DNA of 57,644 nucleotides, from positions 1 to 57,644 of the forward strand of contig NZ_JAJEQG010000018.1 of NCBI RefSeq assembly GCF_020687245.1. Reading direction: 5' to 3'. Shown here one piece after another: positions 1-6,938 of the stretch. Made by a program: the position numbers and the translations under genes. This DNA is from Faecalibacterium longum CLA-AA-H243. Its GTDB lineage: Bacteria > Bacillota > Clostridia > Oscillospirales > Ruminococcaceae. The notes under the pieces were generated by a model. It was given only the letters and a program-made list of their open reading frames with translations, ran no database searches and was not told the origin of the DNA. Each line of letters starts with the position of its first letter. Within the stretch, counting starts at the first letter, position 1.

Positions 1-101
1 CGACAATTTGTAAAATAAAGATATAAACTAAAAAAAACAGAGAAGAATGCGATTCGTGGAGTAATGTACTCTACGAAAGAGTATACCCAGGAGGAGATTT
101 A

Positions 102-446
102 TTGATTCAATTTGTAGGGCGAGATGCTTATAAGCAGTTTTGGAATTTTAGTAAAGATGAGAAAGAGAACTTGGCCACTCAATTGGCGATTGAGTTACCC
201 GCACTCAGAGGAAAAGTTGGTGCATCACAAGAAGAAATTGCTTCGGCTGTTGGTATTTCACGACAAACTTATAGTGCCTACGAAAATCGGACACGCCCAA
301 TTCCATGGAGTTTATATCTAGCACTATTGTTTTATTTTGATTACATTCCAAGTACACATTATATGATTCGCCAGCTTGAATTATTCCCAAATGAATTAGA
401 CGAATGTTGGTTAGCTGGTAGAGTTTTTATTGAGGAAGAAAAATGA
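102..446 (+). CDS. XRE-family helix-turn-helix regulator
   Basis: A 114-residue protein with a Cro/C1-type helix-turn-helix at about residues 38-65 (it contains [20 protein letters not shown]), so it probably binds DNA as a repressor. The start is TTG at 102, chosen because GGAGGAG lies 5-6 bases upstream. The reading frame ends 34 bases before erm(B), so the two may be co-transcribed and this gene occupies the place where erm(B) normally has its leader-peptide region. Its target is unknown. Its AT-rich composition resembles the neighbouring Inc18-derived DNA and differs from the ICE backbone. Confidence 0.8.
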
Positions 447-480
447 GCGAATATTCACAGCAAATAAAAAGGGATATTAC

Positions 481-1218
481 ATGAACAAAAATATAAAATA
501 TTCTCAAAACTTTTTAACGAGTGAAAAAGTACTCAACCAAATAATAAAACAATTGAATTTAAAAGAAACCGATACCGTTTACGAAATTGGAACAGGTAAA
601 GGGCATTTAACGACGAAACTGGCTAAAATAAGTAAACAGGTAACGTCTATTGAATTAGACAGTCATCTATTCAACTTATCGTCAGAAAAATTAAAACTGA
701 ATACTCGTGTCACTTTAATTCACCAAGATATTCTACAGTTTCAATTCCCTAACAAACAGAGGTATAAAATTGTTGGGAGTATTCCTTACCATTTAAGCAC
801 ACAAATTATTAAAAAAGTGGTTTTTGAAAGCCATGCGTCTGACATCTATCTGATTGTTGAAGAAGGATTCTACAAGCGTACCTTGGATATTCACCGAACA
901 CTAGGGTTGCTCTTGCACACTCAAGTCTCGATTCAGCAATTGCTTAAGCTGCCAGCGGAATGCTTTCATCCTAAACCAAAAGTAAACAGTGTCTTAATAA
1001 AACTTACCCGCCATACCACAGATGTTCCAGATAAATATTGGAAGCTATATACGTACTTTGTTTCAAAATGGGTCAATCGAGAATATCGTCAACTGTTTAC
1101 TAAAAATCAGTTTCATCAAGCAATGAAACACGCCAAAGTAAACAATTTAAGTACCGTTACTTATGAGCAAGTATTGTCTATTTTTAATAGTTATCTATTA
1201 TTTAACGGGAGGAAATAA
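481..1218 (+). CDS. erm(B): 23S rRNA (adenine-2058-N6) methyltransferase Erm(B)
   Basis: Encodes the 245-residue Erm(B) enzyme, which dimethylates A2058 of 23S rRNA using SAM and gives macrolide-lincosamide-streptogramin B resistance. The sequence starts [17 protein letters not shown] and has the SAM-binding motif [10 protein letters not shown] (about residue 36) and the catalytic SIPYHLS motif. Start is ATG 481 behind AAAGGGA; the frame is open further upstream but the family begins here. Length is full. The well-known inducible leader peptide is absent: the 5' flank is instead the XRE gene, so expression is predicted to be constitutive or read-through driven. The 3' end abuts a truncated epsilon antitoxin. 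Confidence 0.98.
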
Positions 1219-1416
1219 TTAAACTATGTTTTGAACCATGAATTAAATAAAAATGACTCTCAATTATTGGAAGTCAATTTATTAAACCAATTAAAGCTTG
1301 CAAAACGTGTAAATCTTTTTGATTATTCTTTAGAAGAATTACAAGCCGTTCATGAGTATTGGCGGTCAATGAATCGTTACTCAAAACAAGTTTTGAATAA
1401 AGAGAAAGTGGCTTAA
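1219..1416 (+). pseudogene. 5'-truncated epsilon antitoxin fragment (Inc18 omega-epsilon-zeta)
   Basis: The frame opens immediately after the erm(B) stop and reads LNYVLNHELNKND through to the end ILNKEKVA-like tail, matching the last 65-70 residues of the 90-residue epsilon antitoxin of pSM19035/pAMbeta1-type plasmids. The first 20-25 residues are missing. A TTG at 1231 could allow translation of a 61-residue remnant. Without its N-terminus and with zeta destroyed downstream, antitoxin function is unlikely. Identification rests on recalled family sequence. Confidence 0.85.
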
Positions 1417-1417
1417 T

Positions 1418-1579
1418 ATGGCAAATATAGTCAATTTTACTGACAAACAGTTTGAGAATCGCTTAAATGATAATTTAGAAGAATTGGTTCAAGTAAAAAA
1501 GCGGTTGAATCGCCAACCGCTTTTTTACTTGGTGGGCAATCAGGGTCAGGGAAAACCAGTTTGCGAAGAAGATGATTGA
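1418..1579 (+). pseudogene. Zeta toxin 5' fragment, frameshifted
   Basis: Begins [19 protein letters not shown], the start of zeta toxin (UDP-N-acetylglucosamine kinase). After about residue 25 one base appears to be missing near 1492: the original frame continues as KRLNRQPLF and stops at 1577-1579, while the neighbouring frame restores zeta's Walker A region ([13 protein letters not shown]). Recognisable zeta sequence ends near 1565, where foreign DNA begins. It sits 1 base after the epsilon remnant as in the native operon. Confidence 0.88.
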
Positions 1580-1626
1580 GCAGGCAGGAACAAAGTGATA
1601 AATTCAAATTGTGAGGGAAAATACAG

Positions 1627-2172
1627 ATGAATCAAGGAAGAATTATTGTGATTACAGGCTCACCGGGGACAGGAAAAACAACAACTGCGTCAATTGTCGC
1701 AAAGGAATCAGATATGGATAAATCAGTGCATATGCACACCGATGACTTTTTTCATTACTTAAGCAAAGGCGCAATACCACCACATTTGCCAGAATCCAAC
1801 AAGCAAAATCTGGTTGTCATTGAAGCCTTTTTAGAAGCTGCAAAGCGATATGCTCGTGGCGGATATGATGTAATTGTAGATGGGATTGTCGGGCCATGGT
1901 TTTTGGAGCCATGGAAAGCTCTTGCCCAAGAAGATTACGAGGTACACTATATTGTATTAAGAGCGAGTAAAAAAGAAACTATGAAGCGAGCTGTGGAACG
2001 CTCAAAATTAGATAGAAAAACAAATATTGAATTAGTGGAAACAATGTGGGAGCAATTTTCCGGTTTGGGGATATATGAATCAAATGTCATAGACACAACT
2101 ACATTCACAATTAAAGATACGGTTTCCGCAATAAAAGAAAGAGTTGCATGTGGGACGTCTTTACTATCTTAG
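1627..2172 (+). CDS. P-loop (AAA_33/zeta-like) small-molecule kinase, unassigned
   Basis: An intact 181-residue protein with Walker A GSPGTGKTTT at about residues 11-20 and a DDFFHYL segment reminiscent of the catalytic Asp of gluconate kinase, chloramphenicol phosphotransferase and zeta-type kinases. It therefore probably phosphorylates a small molecule; the substrate cannot be read from sequence. Start ATG 1627 follows GTGAGGGA. It lies exactly between the two zeta fragments, in place of most of the zeta gene, with an intact frame among broken ones, which suggests selection for its product. A resistance role is possible but unproven. Confidence 0.7.
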   Translation: MNQGRIIVITGSPGTGKTTTASIVAKESDMDKSVHMHTDDFFHYLSKGAIPPHLPESNKQNLVVIEAFLEAAKRYARGGYDVIVDGIVGPWFLEPWKALAQEDYEVHYIVLRASKKETMKRAVERSKLDRKTNIELVETMWEQFSGLGIYESNVIDTTTFTIKDTVSAIKERVACGTSLLS

Positions 2173-2459
2173 ACATTCCCATTTGTCAGGAAGATAGCAA
2201 AGCCAGCCGAGCCAGTCAACGGTCAAGATGAACGGCGCATTTCATGCGCCGCCGTTGACAGTCACGCCCGTCTTTGCTAAAAAGTAATCAAGGCGGGAAA
2301 GCCCTAAAATGGCTTCCCGCCCATTTCAATTTTTAGAAAAGAAACGCTCCAAAATCAGAAAGAGAGCGTCCAAGCACTTTGAGGGATTGGCCGCCTTGTC
2401 CACCCATTCAGCGGGACAGCGGGCGGAGGTCAAGGCCGGGTGTAAACCCGTTCATTTCA

Positions 2460-2762
2460 GCTTAGAAACCCTTCATAAAACGGGCTTATTTAGCGATATA
2501 AGGCTTTATAATAGAGAAGGAGTGAAACTTCTATTCAAGTTTAGAAACGCCTTCCATTAGTCCGAAAGAGACCTTAGAAAGAGAATTAAATCGTAAAGTA
2601 TCAGGGAAAGAAATTCAACCGACTTTGGAGAGAATAGAGCAAAAAATGGTTCAAAATCAACACCAAGAAACCCCTGAATTTAAAGCAATTCAACAAAAAT
2701 TGGAAAGCTTGCAGCTACCTACACCACCAATACCCAAAACACCTAAACTTCCAGGACTTTAA
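2460..2762 (+). pseudogene. Zeta toxin 3' fragment, frameshifted
   Basis: From [20 protein letters not shown] the sequence is the C-terminal third of zeta. An extra base near 2530 shifts the frame, giving a stop at 2558-2560; the other frame then continues with [18 protein letters not shown] and ends LPGL at the stop 2760-2762. Upstream, 2175-2459 is unrelated and carries two short inverted repeats (around 2235-2253 and 2292-2320). An open frame running 2309-2560 is a chance fusion of that DNA with the zeta remnant. Confidence 0.85.
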
Positions 2763-2777
2763 ACCTTAAAAAAGGAA

Positions 2778-2816
2778 AAGAGTAGTTACCAAAAAACGGT
2801 AACTACTCTTTTTTTA
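2778..2816 (+). terminator. Rho-independent terminator after zeta remnant
   Basis: A 13-bp perfect stem (AAGAGTAGTTACC with its complement at 2798-2810) and a 7-base loop is followed by a run of seven T. It is the native end of the omega-epsilon-zeta/erm(B) transcription unit and isolates the resistance genes from the toxin cassette. Confidence 0.92.
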
Positions 2817-2949
2817 TAAAAACCTTTCCTCATGTTTGAAAAGCTGATCGAGAAATAAAGCACACAACGGTATTCTTTCTTTTTTCAGTTGGTACATTTT
2901 GCAGTCTGTAACGTGTCATTTACTGTTTGTTACCTTAACATATCCAGTC

Positions 2950-2995
2950 GAAAACACAAGGGTATATAAACGAGCAAGCTCGCCCTTGTGTTTTC
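2950..2995. repeat. Perfect 13-bp inverted repeat (hairpin)
   Basis: GAAAACACAAGGG at 2950-2962 pairs perfectly with 2983-2995, with an inner GAGCAAGCTC palindrome in the loop. It may be a terminator or a recombination remnant. The surrounding 2817-3081 has no gene that I can see. Confidence 0.7.
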
Positions 2996-3081
2996 TTTGT
3001 GTCTATGTTGCGTTCTCGTCACAGCAAACGACACGAACACACTGGCGAAAATGAACCAACAAAACGAAAAAAGAAAGGAGC

Positions 3082-3180
3082 GTATACTTCACAGACGGTG
3101 TTAAGGATACTTACCAGATGAAACCGTACATTGCACCGACCGCTGCTGAGTTGGAACAATTTCTTTCCTCTCTAAATTAA
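3082..3180 (+). other. Possible truncated coding remnant or 20-aa peptide
   Basis: A short coding-like frame reads VYFTDGVKDTYQMKPYIAP and continues with TAAELEQFLSSLN to a TAA at 3178-3180. No plausible start precedes it except ATG 3118, and an AAAGGAG sits at 3074-3080 too far upstream for that ATG. It looks like the C-terminal tail of a deleted gene. I do not recognise the family. Confidence 0.35.
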
Positions 3181-3196
3181 ATCTTGCCGAAGCAGT

Positions 3197-3222
3197 GATG
3201 TGTCAGACTTTCCTGACACATC
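3197..3222 (+). promoter_or_regulatory. Stem-loop ahead of the toxin cassette
   Basis: GATGTGTCAG (3197-3206) and its exact complement (3213-3222) form a 10-bp stem with a 6-base loop, about 30 bases before the Shine-Dalgarno sequence of the first toxin gene. There is no T-run, so it is not a simple terminator; it may protect the mRNA 5' end or be an operator. Confidence 0.5.
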
Positions 3223-3265
3223 GCCGCTTTGCACTTCACAAAATCCGCTGCCAGGAGGTGATGAA

Positions 3266-4135
3266 ATGAGTATGGTAAATGCTGACTCCGTTCAGCTATT
3301 CGCAATGCTGAAAAAAATGCAGGATTCCATTTCCTCCATCGAAACTACCAAAAAATCTGTAAAGATGAAATATGAACAGTTAGGTGCTGGATGGCAAGAT
3401 AAAAAATACAACGAGTTGGGCGTGGTTGTAAGAGACTGCAACAAGGCTCTCAATGACATATTGGTAATTATGCTTCAAGCAGAAAAATATGTGGCTTTAC
3501 TCGCCAAGAGCCTTAGTGAATACGAAAGTGTTCAACTAGGATCTACAAATGGAATATCTGCAAGCACACCTCAGACCAGTAGTTTTGCTGTTACACCATC
3601 AAGTGCAGATACAACCACCTTTGAGTCAAATACCTTTGGTTCTAATCTTGCATTTGTTCAAGACAGACTATCAGCTGAACGATATTTTTCCCGTGGAAAT
3701 CACTATGAAGAATATCGAGATTATTGGGAGAACGGGAACTATACCTTTTCTCGAAATGAAAATCCAGAACTCGTATACGTTAGAGCAAGGGATATTGAAG
3801 GAGTTTATCTCAGTGACCGAGAACTTGGGAACCCGGAAGGATTTTGGACACGGAATGGTCGAGAGGGATGGTCGAGAGAAAACATTCTAAGGCGAGCTTC
3901 GCACATCCAAGATGTTCGTCAAAATACTGAGTCAGGAATGTCTTTGGATGAGCTTTCACAAAACCCAGTGTTAGATGATACCATTCGTAGCTATTACAAT
4001 AATCCTGTCCAGGTTGCGCAGGTAGGTTCTTATTATGTATTTCAGAGTGATGGGCGACATCGAACACTTGCAGCTCAATCGCTTGATACATATATCCCGG
4101 TTTTAGTAACAGGTAGCTACACTCGAAATGATTAA
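3266..4135 (+). CDS. WXG-like polymorphic toxin with ParB-like C-terminal domain
   Basis: A 289-residue protein in two parts. Residues 1-90 form a predicted all-helical WXG100/LXG-like targeting domain with W43-Q-D in the hairpin position. It is about 70% identical to the N-terminus of the next protein. A Ser/Thr/Ala-rich linker (about 95-130) follows. The C-terminal 150 residues contain GFWTRNGREGW and D262-G-R-H-R-TLAA followed by PVLV, an arrangement like ParB/Srx-fold nuclease-type toxin domains. The start ATG 3266 has a perfect AGGAGGTGATGAA Shine-Dalgarno. Shared N-terminus with a different C-terminus is the signature of polymorphic secreted toxins, probably type VII-exported; no secretion genes lie in the window. 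The toxin activity is inferred. Confidence 0.7.
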   Translation: MSMVNADSVQLFAMLKKMQDSISSIETTKKSVKMKYEQLGAGWQDKKYNELGVVVRDCNKALNDILVIMLQAEKYVALLAKSLSEYESVQLGSTNGISASTPQTSSFAVTPSSADTTTFESNTFGSNLAFVQDRLSAERYFSRGNHYEEYRDYWENGNYTFSRNENPELVYVRARDIEGVYLSDRELGNPEGFWTRNGREGWSRENILRRASHIQDVRQNTESGMSLDELSQNPVLDDTIRSYYNNPVQVAQVGSYYVFQSDGRHRTLAAQSLDTYIPVLVTGSYTRND

Positions 4136-4154
4136 CAAATGAGGAGGTGAGTGT

Positions 4155-5195
4155 TTGAGCAACGTAAATGCTGATGCAACTCAATTACTGACAATACTGA
4201 AAAATATGCGGACCTCCATTTCTTCTATCGAAACTACAAGAAGTTCTGTGAAGATGAAATATCAGCAATTGGGAATTGGATGGAATGACAAGAAGTACGA
4301 TGAGCTGGGAACTATCGTAAAAGATTGCAACAAAGCCCTGAATGATATTTTACAGATTATGCTTCAGGCCGAAAAATACGTTGCTTCACTTGCCAAAAGT
4401 GTACAAGAATATGATAATGTTAATTTGGACACTCCTTCTGCACGAAATTCTTTCCTCCAGGGTCTGCAAACACCTAATGTTGGTAATTCGTCTTATCAGT
4501 ATTGCCTTGGCGTGCTAACCCAAGGTAGCACACCAGACGGATATATCGCTGTTATATCACAACGCCATGAAAATGCAGAGCAGAATGTCAGAGAAGTGTT
4601 TGACCATTTCGCTGGTAAACTGATGATACAAGATTCTGAATATCCACCGGATCAGACAGCACATTACTCACCGGGAAATTATATAGGGCATTCACGAGGA
4701 GTCTACTACAATGCAGCTTCTGATATGACAAATCCAAGAGGTGCAGGAACAACTTATTTCCACGAGCTTGCTCACATGATCGACCATGCTTCGTGCAACT
4801 ATCGGAGCAATCTATCCAATACTCCAGAATTTGCTGAGGCACTGGTTGAGGACGGACAAAGAATCCTGAGCTTATATAACAATCTTCCAGTGGAAAAGCA
4901 AACTGCTTTTCTGACCCGTATTAGGCAGGATTCAGCTCACTCCTTCTCGGACTTAATTGATGCGACAACAAATGGTCAATTGCACGGAAATTATGGTCAC
5001 TCAAGGAACTATTGGACGAGACCGGGCAATCTACAAGCAGAAGCCTTTGCCCACTTTTTTGAAGCGTCTATGGGAGACCAAGGCAAATTAGAGCTATTAG
5101 CAAATTTCTTTCCTACAGCGTTTGGTATTTTTTCTTCAATGATTGATTCTATTAGACCAGATAATCATGTTAGGGTCTTGAGCAGAGAAAGGTAG
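4155..5195 (+). CDS. WXG-like polymorphic toxin with zinc metalloprotease domain
   Basis: A 346-residue protein starting at TTG 4155 behind GGAGGTGAG. Residues 1-91 repeat the WXG-like domain of the upstream protein (IGWNDKKY at the turn). The C-terminal domain has the metalloprotease motif HELAHMIDH (residues 203-211; HExxH plus a further His at +8) and a later QAEAFAHFFEA whose Glu near 296 is a likely third ligand. This resembles lethal-factor or toxin-type zincin domains. The gene is 19 bases after the first toxin, so they are one operon. Likely a secreted proteolytic effector or toxin; substrate unknown. Confidence 0.75.
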   Translation: MSNVNADATQLLTILKNMRTSISSIETTRSSVKMKYQQLGIGWNDKKYDELGTIVKDCNKALNDILQIMLQAEKYVASLAKSVQEYDNVNLDTPSARNSFLQGLQTPNVGNSSYQYCLGVLTQGSTPDGYIAVISQRHENAEQNVREVFDHFAGKLMIQDSEYPPDQTAHYSPGNYIGHSRGVYYNAASDMTNPRGAGTTYFHELAHMIDHASCNYRSNLSNTPEFAEALVEDGQRILSLYNNLPVEKQTAFLTRIRQDSAHSFSDLIDATTNGQLHGNYGHSRNYWTRPGNLQAEAFAHFFEASMGDQGKLELLANFFPTAFGIFSSMIDSIRPDNHVRVLSRER

Positions 5196-5204
5196 GTGCA
5201 TACA

Positions 5205-5459
5205 ATGGACAAAAACAAGAGCGTTGCAGATTTTATGAATAGCTTCCTTAATACACCTGAACCGAAAATTGATAATGAGTATTATGAAATCGAAGAACAG
5301 TATTTTCGGCAATTCGGTCATGGTGTCCCAAGGGAAATGTTGCCTGATAGCATTTCAACGGAACAAATTAAACAAGCCATGAAAAAATGCATTCTTTCCA
5401 AAAAGGATAATCTCTTTGAACTATTAGGCATCATTATCAACGATAATTATTTATATTAA
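5205..5459 (+). CDS. Small acidic protein, candidate immunity protein
   Basis: An 84-residue soluble protein (starts MDKNKSVADFMNSFL) without signal peptide or membrane segment. Start ATG 5205 is chosen over the slightly longer frame because AGGTAGGTG lies at the right distance. It begins 9 bases after the metalloprotease toxin stop. I do not recognise a family. Its position directly behind the toxin, small size and acidic central part are what is expected of a cognate immunity protein, but that is inference from context. Confidence 0.6.
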   Translation: MDKNKSVADFMNSFLNTPEPKIDNEYYEIEEQYFRQFGHGVPREMLPDSISTEQIKQAMKKCILSKKDNLFELLGIIINDNYLY

Positions 5460-5475
5460 GAAAAGGAACGACGAC

Positions 5476-5739
5476 ATGGATGAAGACAACATTATAACTT
5501 TGAATGATGAGAATGGGAACGAAGTTGAATTTGAATTTCTTGACTTAATACCGTATCGCCAGAACGAATATGTTGTCCTGCTTCCTATTGGAGATTCGGA
5601 TGGGCAAGTTGTTATTTTGCAGCTGAAAGAAATTGACGATGAAACAGAAGAATATGTTGGTGTTGAAAACGAATTTGTGTTAGAGACTGTCTTTGCTCTG
5701 TTCAAAGAGCGAAACAAAGATTTCTTTACATTTGAGTAA
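5476..5739 (+). CDS. DUF1292-like small acidic protein
   Basis: An 87-residue acidic protein beginning MDEDNIITLNDENGNEVEF, matching the layout of the DUF1292/YrzB family (short beta-rich proteins of Firmicutes with 'ENG...FE.L' openings). It sits 16 bases after the preceding gene with AAAGGAACG as ribosome site. DUF1292 proteins have no established biochemical role. In this cassette it may be a second immunity or an adaptor factor. Confidence 0.65.
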   Translation: MDEDNIITLNDENGNEVEFEFLDLIPYRQNEYVVLLPIGDSDGQVVILQLKEIDDETEEYVGVENEFVLETVFALFKERNKDFFTFE

Positions 5740-5788
5740 TTAAACAATGCAAGCTCAAACCAACAACACGATAAAAGGGGGGTGCATT

Positions 5789-6658
5789 ATGGATATTTGG
5801 CATCGTGTAGGCAGAATTGTTCGCTTCTCAAACTTAGGAACTCTTCTGTTCTTTACTCTTAATATTCTGCTGATTGTTGCTGTGTTCGGTTCGTCAGGAA
5901 GCATTGTTGAACTGATTTGTATTTACTTTTTCACAGTAGCTATCAGCTTATCCCCATTAGGCGAAATGTGCCTGGCTGCCTTCGCAGGAGCAAGCGATAT
6001 AAAAAGAGTAGATATAAAACTTCGAGTTGTCCCGCTGGTTCAATATGTTTTAGATAAAGCAAAAGAGAACACATCATACTGTCCTAAAAAAGTGAAAGTG
6101 AAGATTATCCATGATCCTGCTCCAAATGCATTTGCTCTAGGTAGGCAAACACTATGCATAACTGACGGATTGCTTTTACTCTCCGATGATATGATACTTG
6201 GAATTCTCGCCCATGAGATCGGACATCTCTCATACGGACATACTGTTATCCAATTATTGATTGGCGGGGGCAATATATTTATATCCGGGTGCCTCCTGTT
6301 AATCAAAATATCCTACTGGATTTTTTCTGCAATCATGGGGCTGTTCGCAATATGCTCTCGTAGTGGTGTAATGGGTATAATTACCGCAGTTTTCGCAGGA
6401 ATATCAACAGCACTTTCTTGGTTATGGGTAAAGTTCTGTATGCTTTTTCTGATGTGGTCTATGAGACAAAATGAGTATCTGGCTGATGAATTTGCTTATA
6501 AAATTGGTTTTGGTCTTGAATTAGCGACGGTATTAGACCAACATATCTCAGATGTTCCGCATGATGGTTTTCTCAGTGCAATATACTCAACTCATCCATG
6601 CAACGATGATAGGGTTGCAGCATTGCAAAATTTAGGTGTACCCTATTCTCGATACTAA
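5789..6658 (+). CDS. Membrane M48-family zinc metallopeptidase
   Basis: A 289-residue integral membrane protease. Two N-terminal membrane segments (about 15-65), then the zinc site AHEIGHLSYGH (about residue 140), a long hydrophobic hairpin (about 160-220), and the distal ligand motif NEYLADEFAYKIG (about 230). This is the HtpX/Ste24 arrangement. The start ATG 5789 is preceded by AAAAGGGGGG. The ATG at 5747 has no such site. It closes the toxin cassette, 50 bases after the DUF1292 gene. Housekeeping HtpX is normally elsewhere in the genome, so this is an ICE-borne copy, perhaps processing the toxins or protecting the membrane. Confidence 0.8.
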   Translation: MDIWHRVGRIVRFSNLGTLLFFTLNILLIVAVFGSSGSIVELICIYFFTVAISLSPLGEMCLAAFAGASDIKRVDIKLRVVPLVQYVLDKAKENTSYCPKKVKVKIIHDPAPNAFALGRQTLCITDGLLLLSDDMILGILAHEIGHLSYGHTVIQLLIGGGNIFISGCLLLIKISYWIFSAIMGLFAICSRSGVMGIITAVFAGISTALSWLWVKFCMLFLMWSMRQNEYLADEFAYKIGFGLELATVLDQHISDVPHDGFLSAIYSTHPCNDDRVAALQNLGVPYSRY

Positions 6659-6683
6659 ATTCATAATCTCACAAATTGGCAAG

Positions 6684-6822
6684 CAGTGTAAACCTGTACA
6701 GGTTCACTCATTTTCTCGATTTTCCCTTCGGTGCAATCTTCGCAAATTTGCTTGTTGGGGAAGCATCCCCAATCCCCTTTGAACATCATCTGCCGATGAT
6801 GGCTACACGATTTTCAATCGTT
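6684..6822. other. Cluster of short inverted repeats; possible oriT or regulatory region
   Basis: Between the convergent M48 and relaxase genes lie four inverted repeats: AACCTGTACAGGTT (6691-6704, perfect palindrome), TTGGGGA/TCCCCAA (6755-6772), CATCATC/GATGATG (6784-6801) and CGATT/AATCG (6808-6820). Such a cluster next to a relaxase gene is compatible with an origin of transfer. No nick-site consensus could be confirmed. The palindrome alone would also suit a dimeric repressor. Confidence 0.35.
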
Positions 6823-6878
6823 TCTCAAAGAACAGTAGAATAAAAATTTGCCAATGGTTGAAAGCACCGAAATCGAAA

Positions 6879-6938
6879 AGCAAAAAAGCAGCCACGATCC
6901 GCACCCTTTGGGGAGTGCAGACCGTGGCTTTTTGCTTT
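6879..6938 (-). terminator. Terminator of the relaxase operon
   Basis: A long stem (AAGCAAAAA and GCCACG arms, with inner GCAC/GTGC pairs) runs into a T6 run when read on the minus strand. It overlaps the relaxase stop codon and ends the mobilisation transcript. Confidence 0.85.

Noticed and set aside
2309..2560. 83-residue open frame ending in zeta sequence
   Set aside because: Chance fusion of foreign DNA with a frameshifted zeta remnant; no ribosome site.
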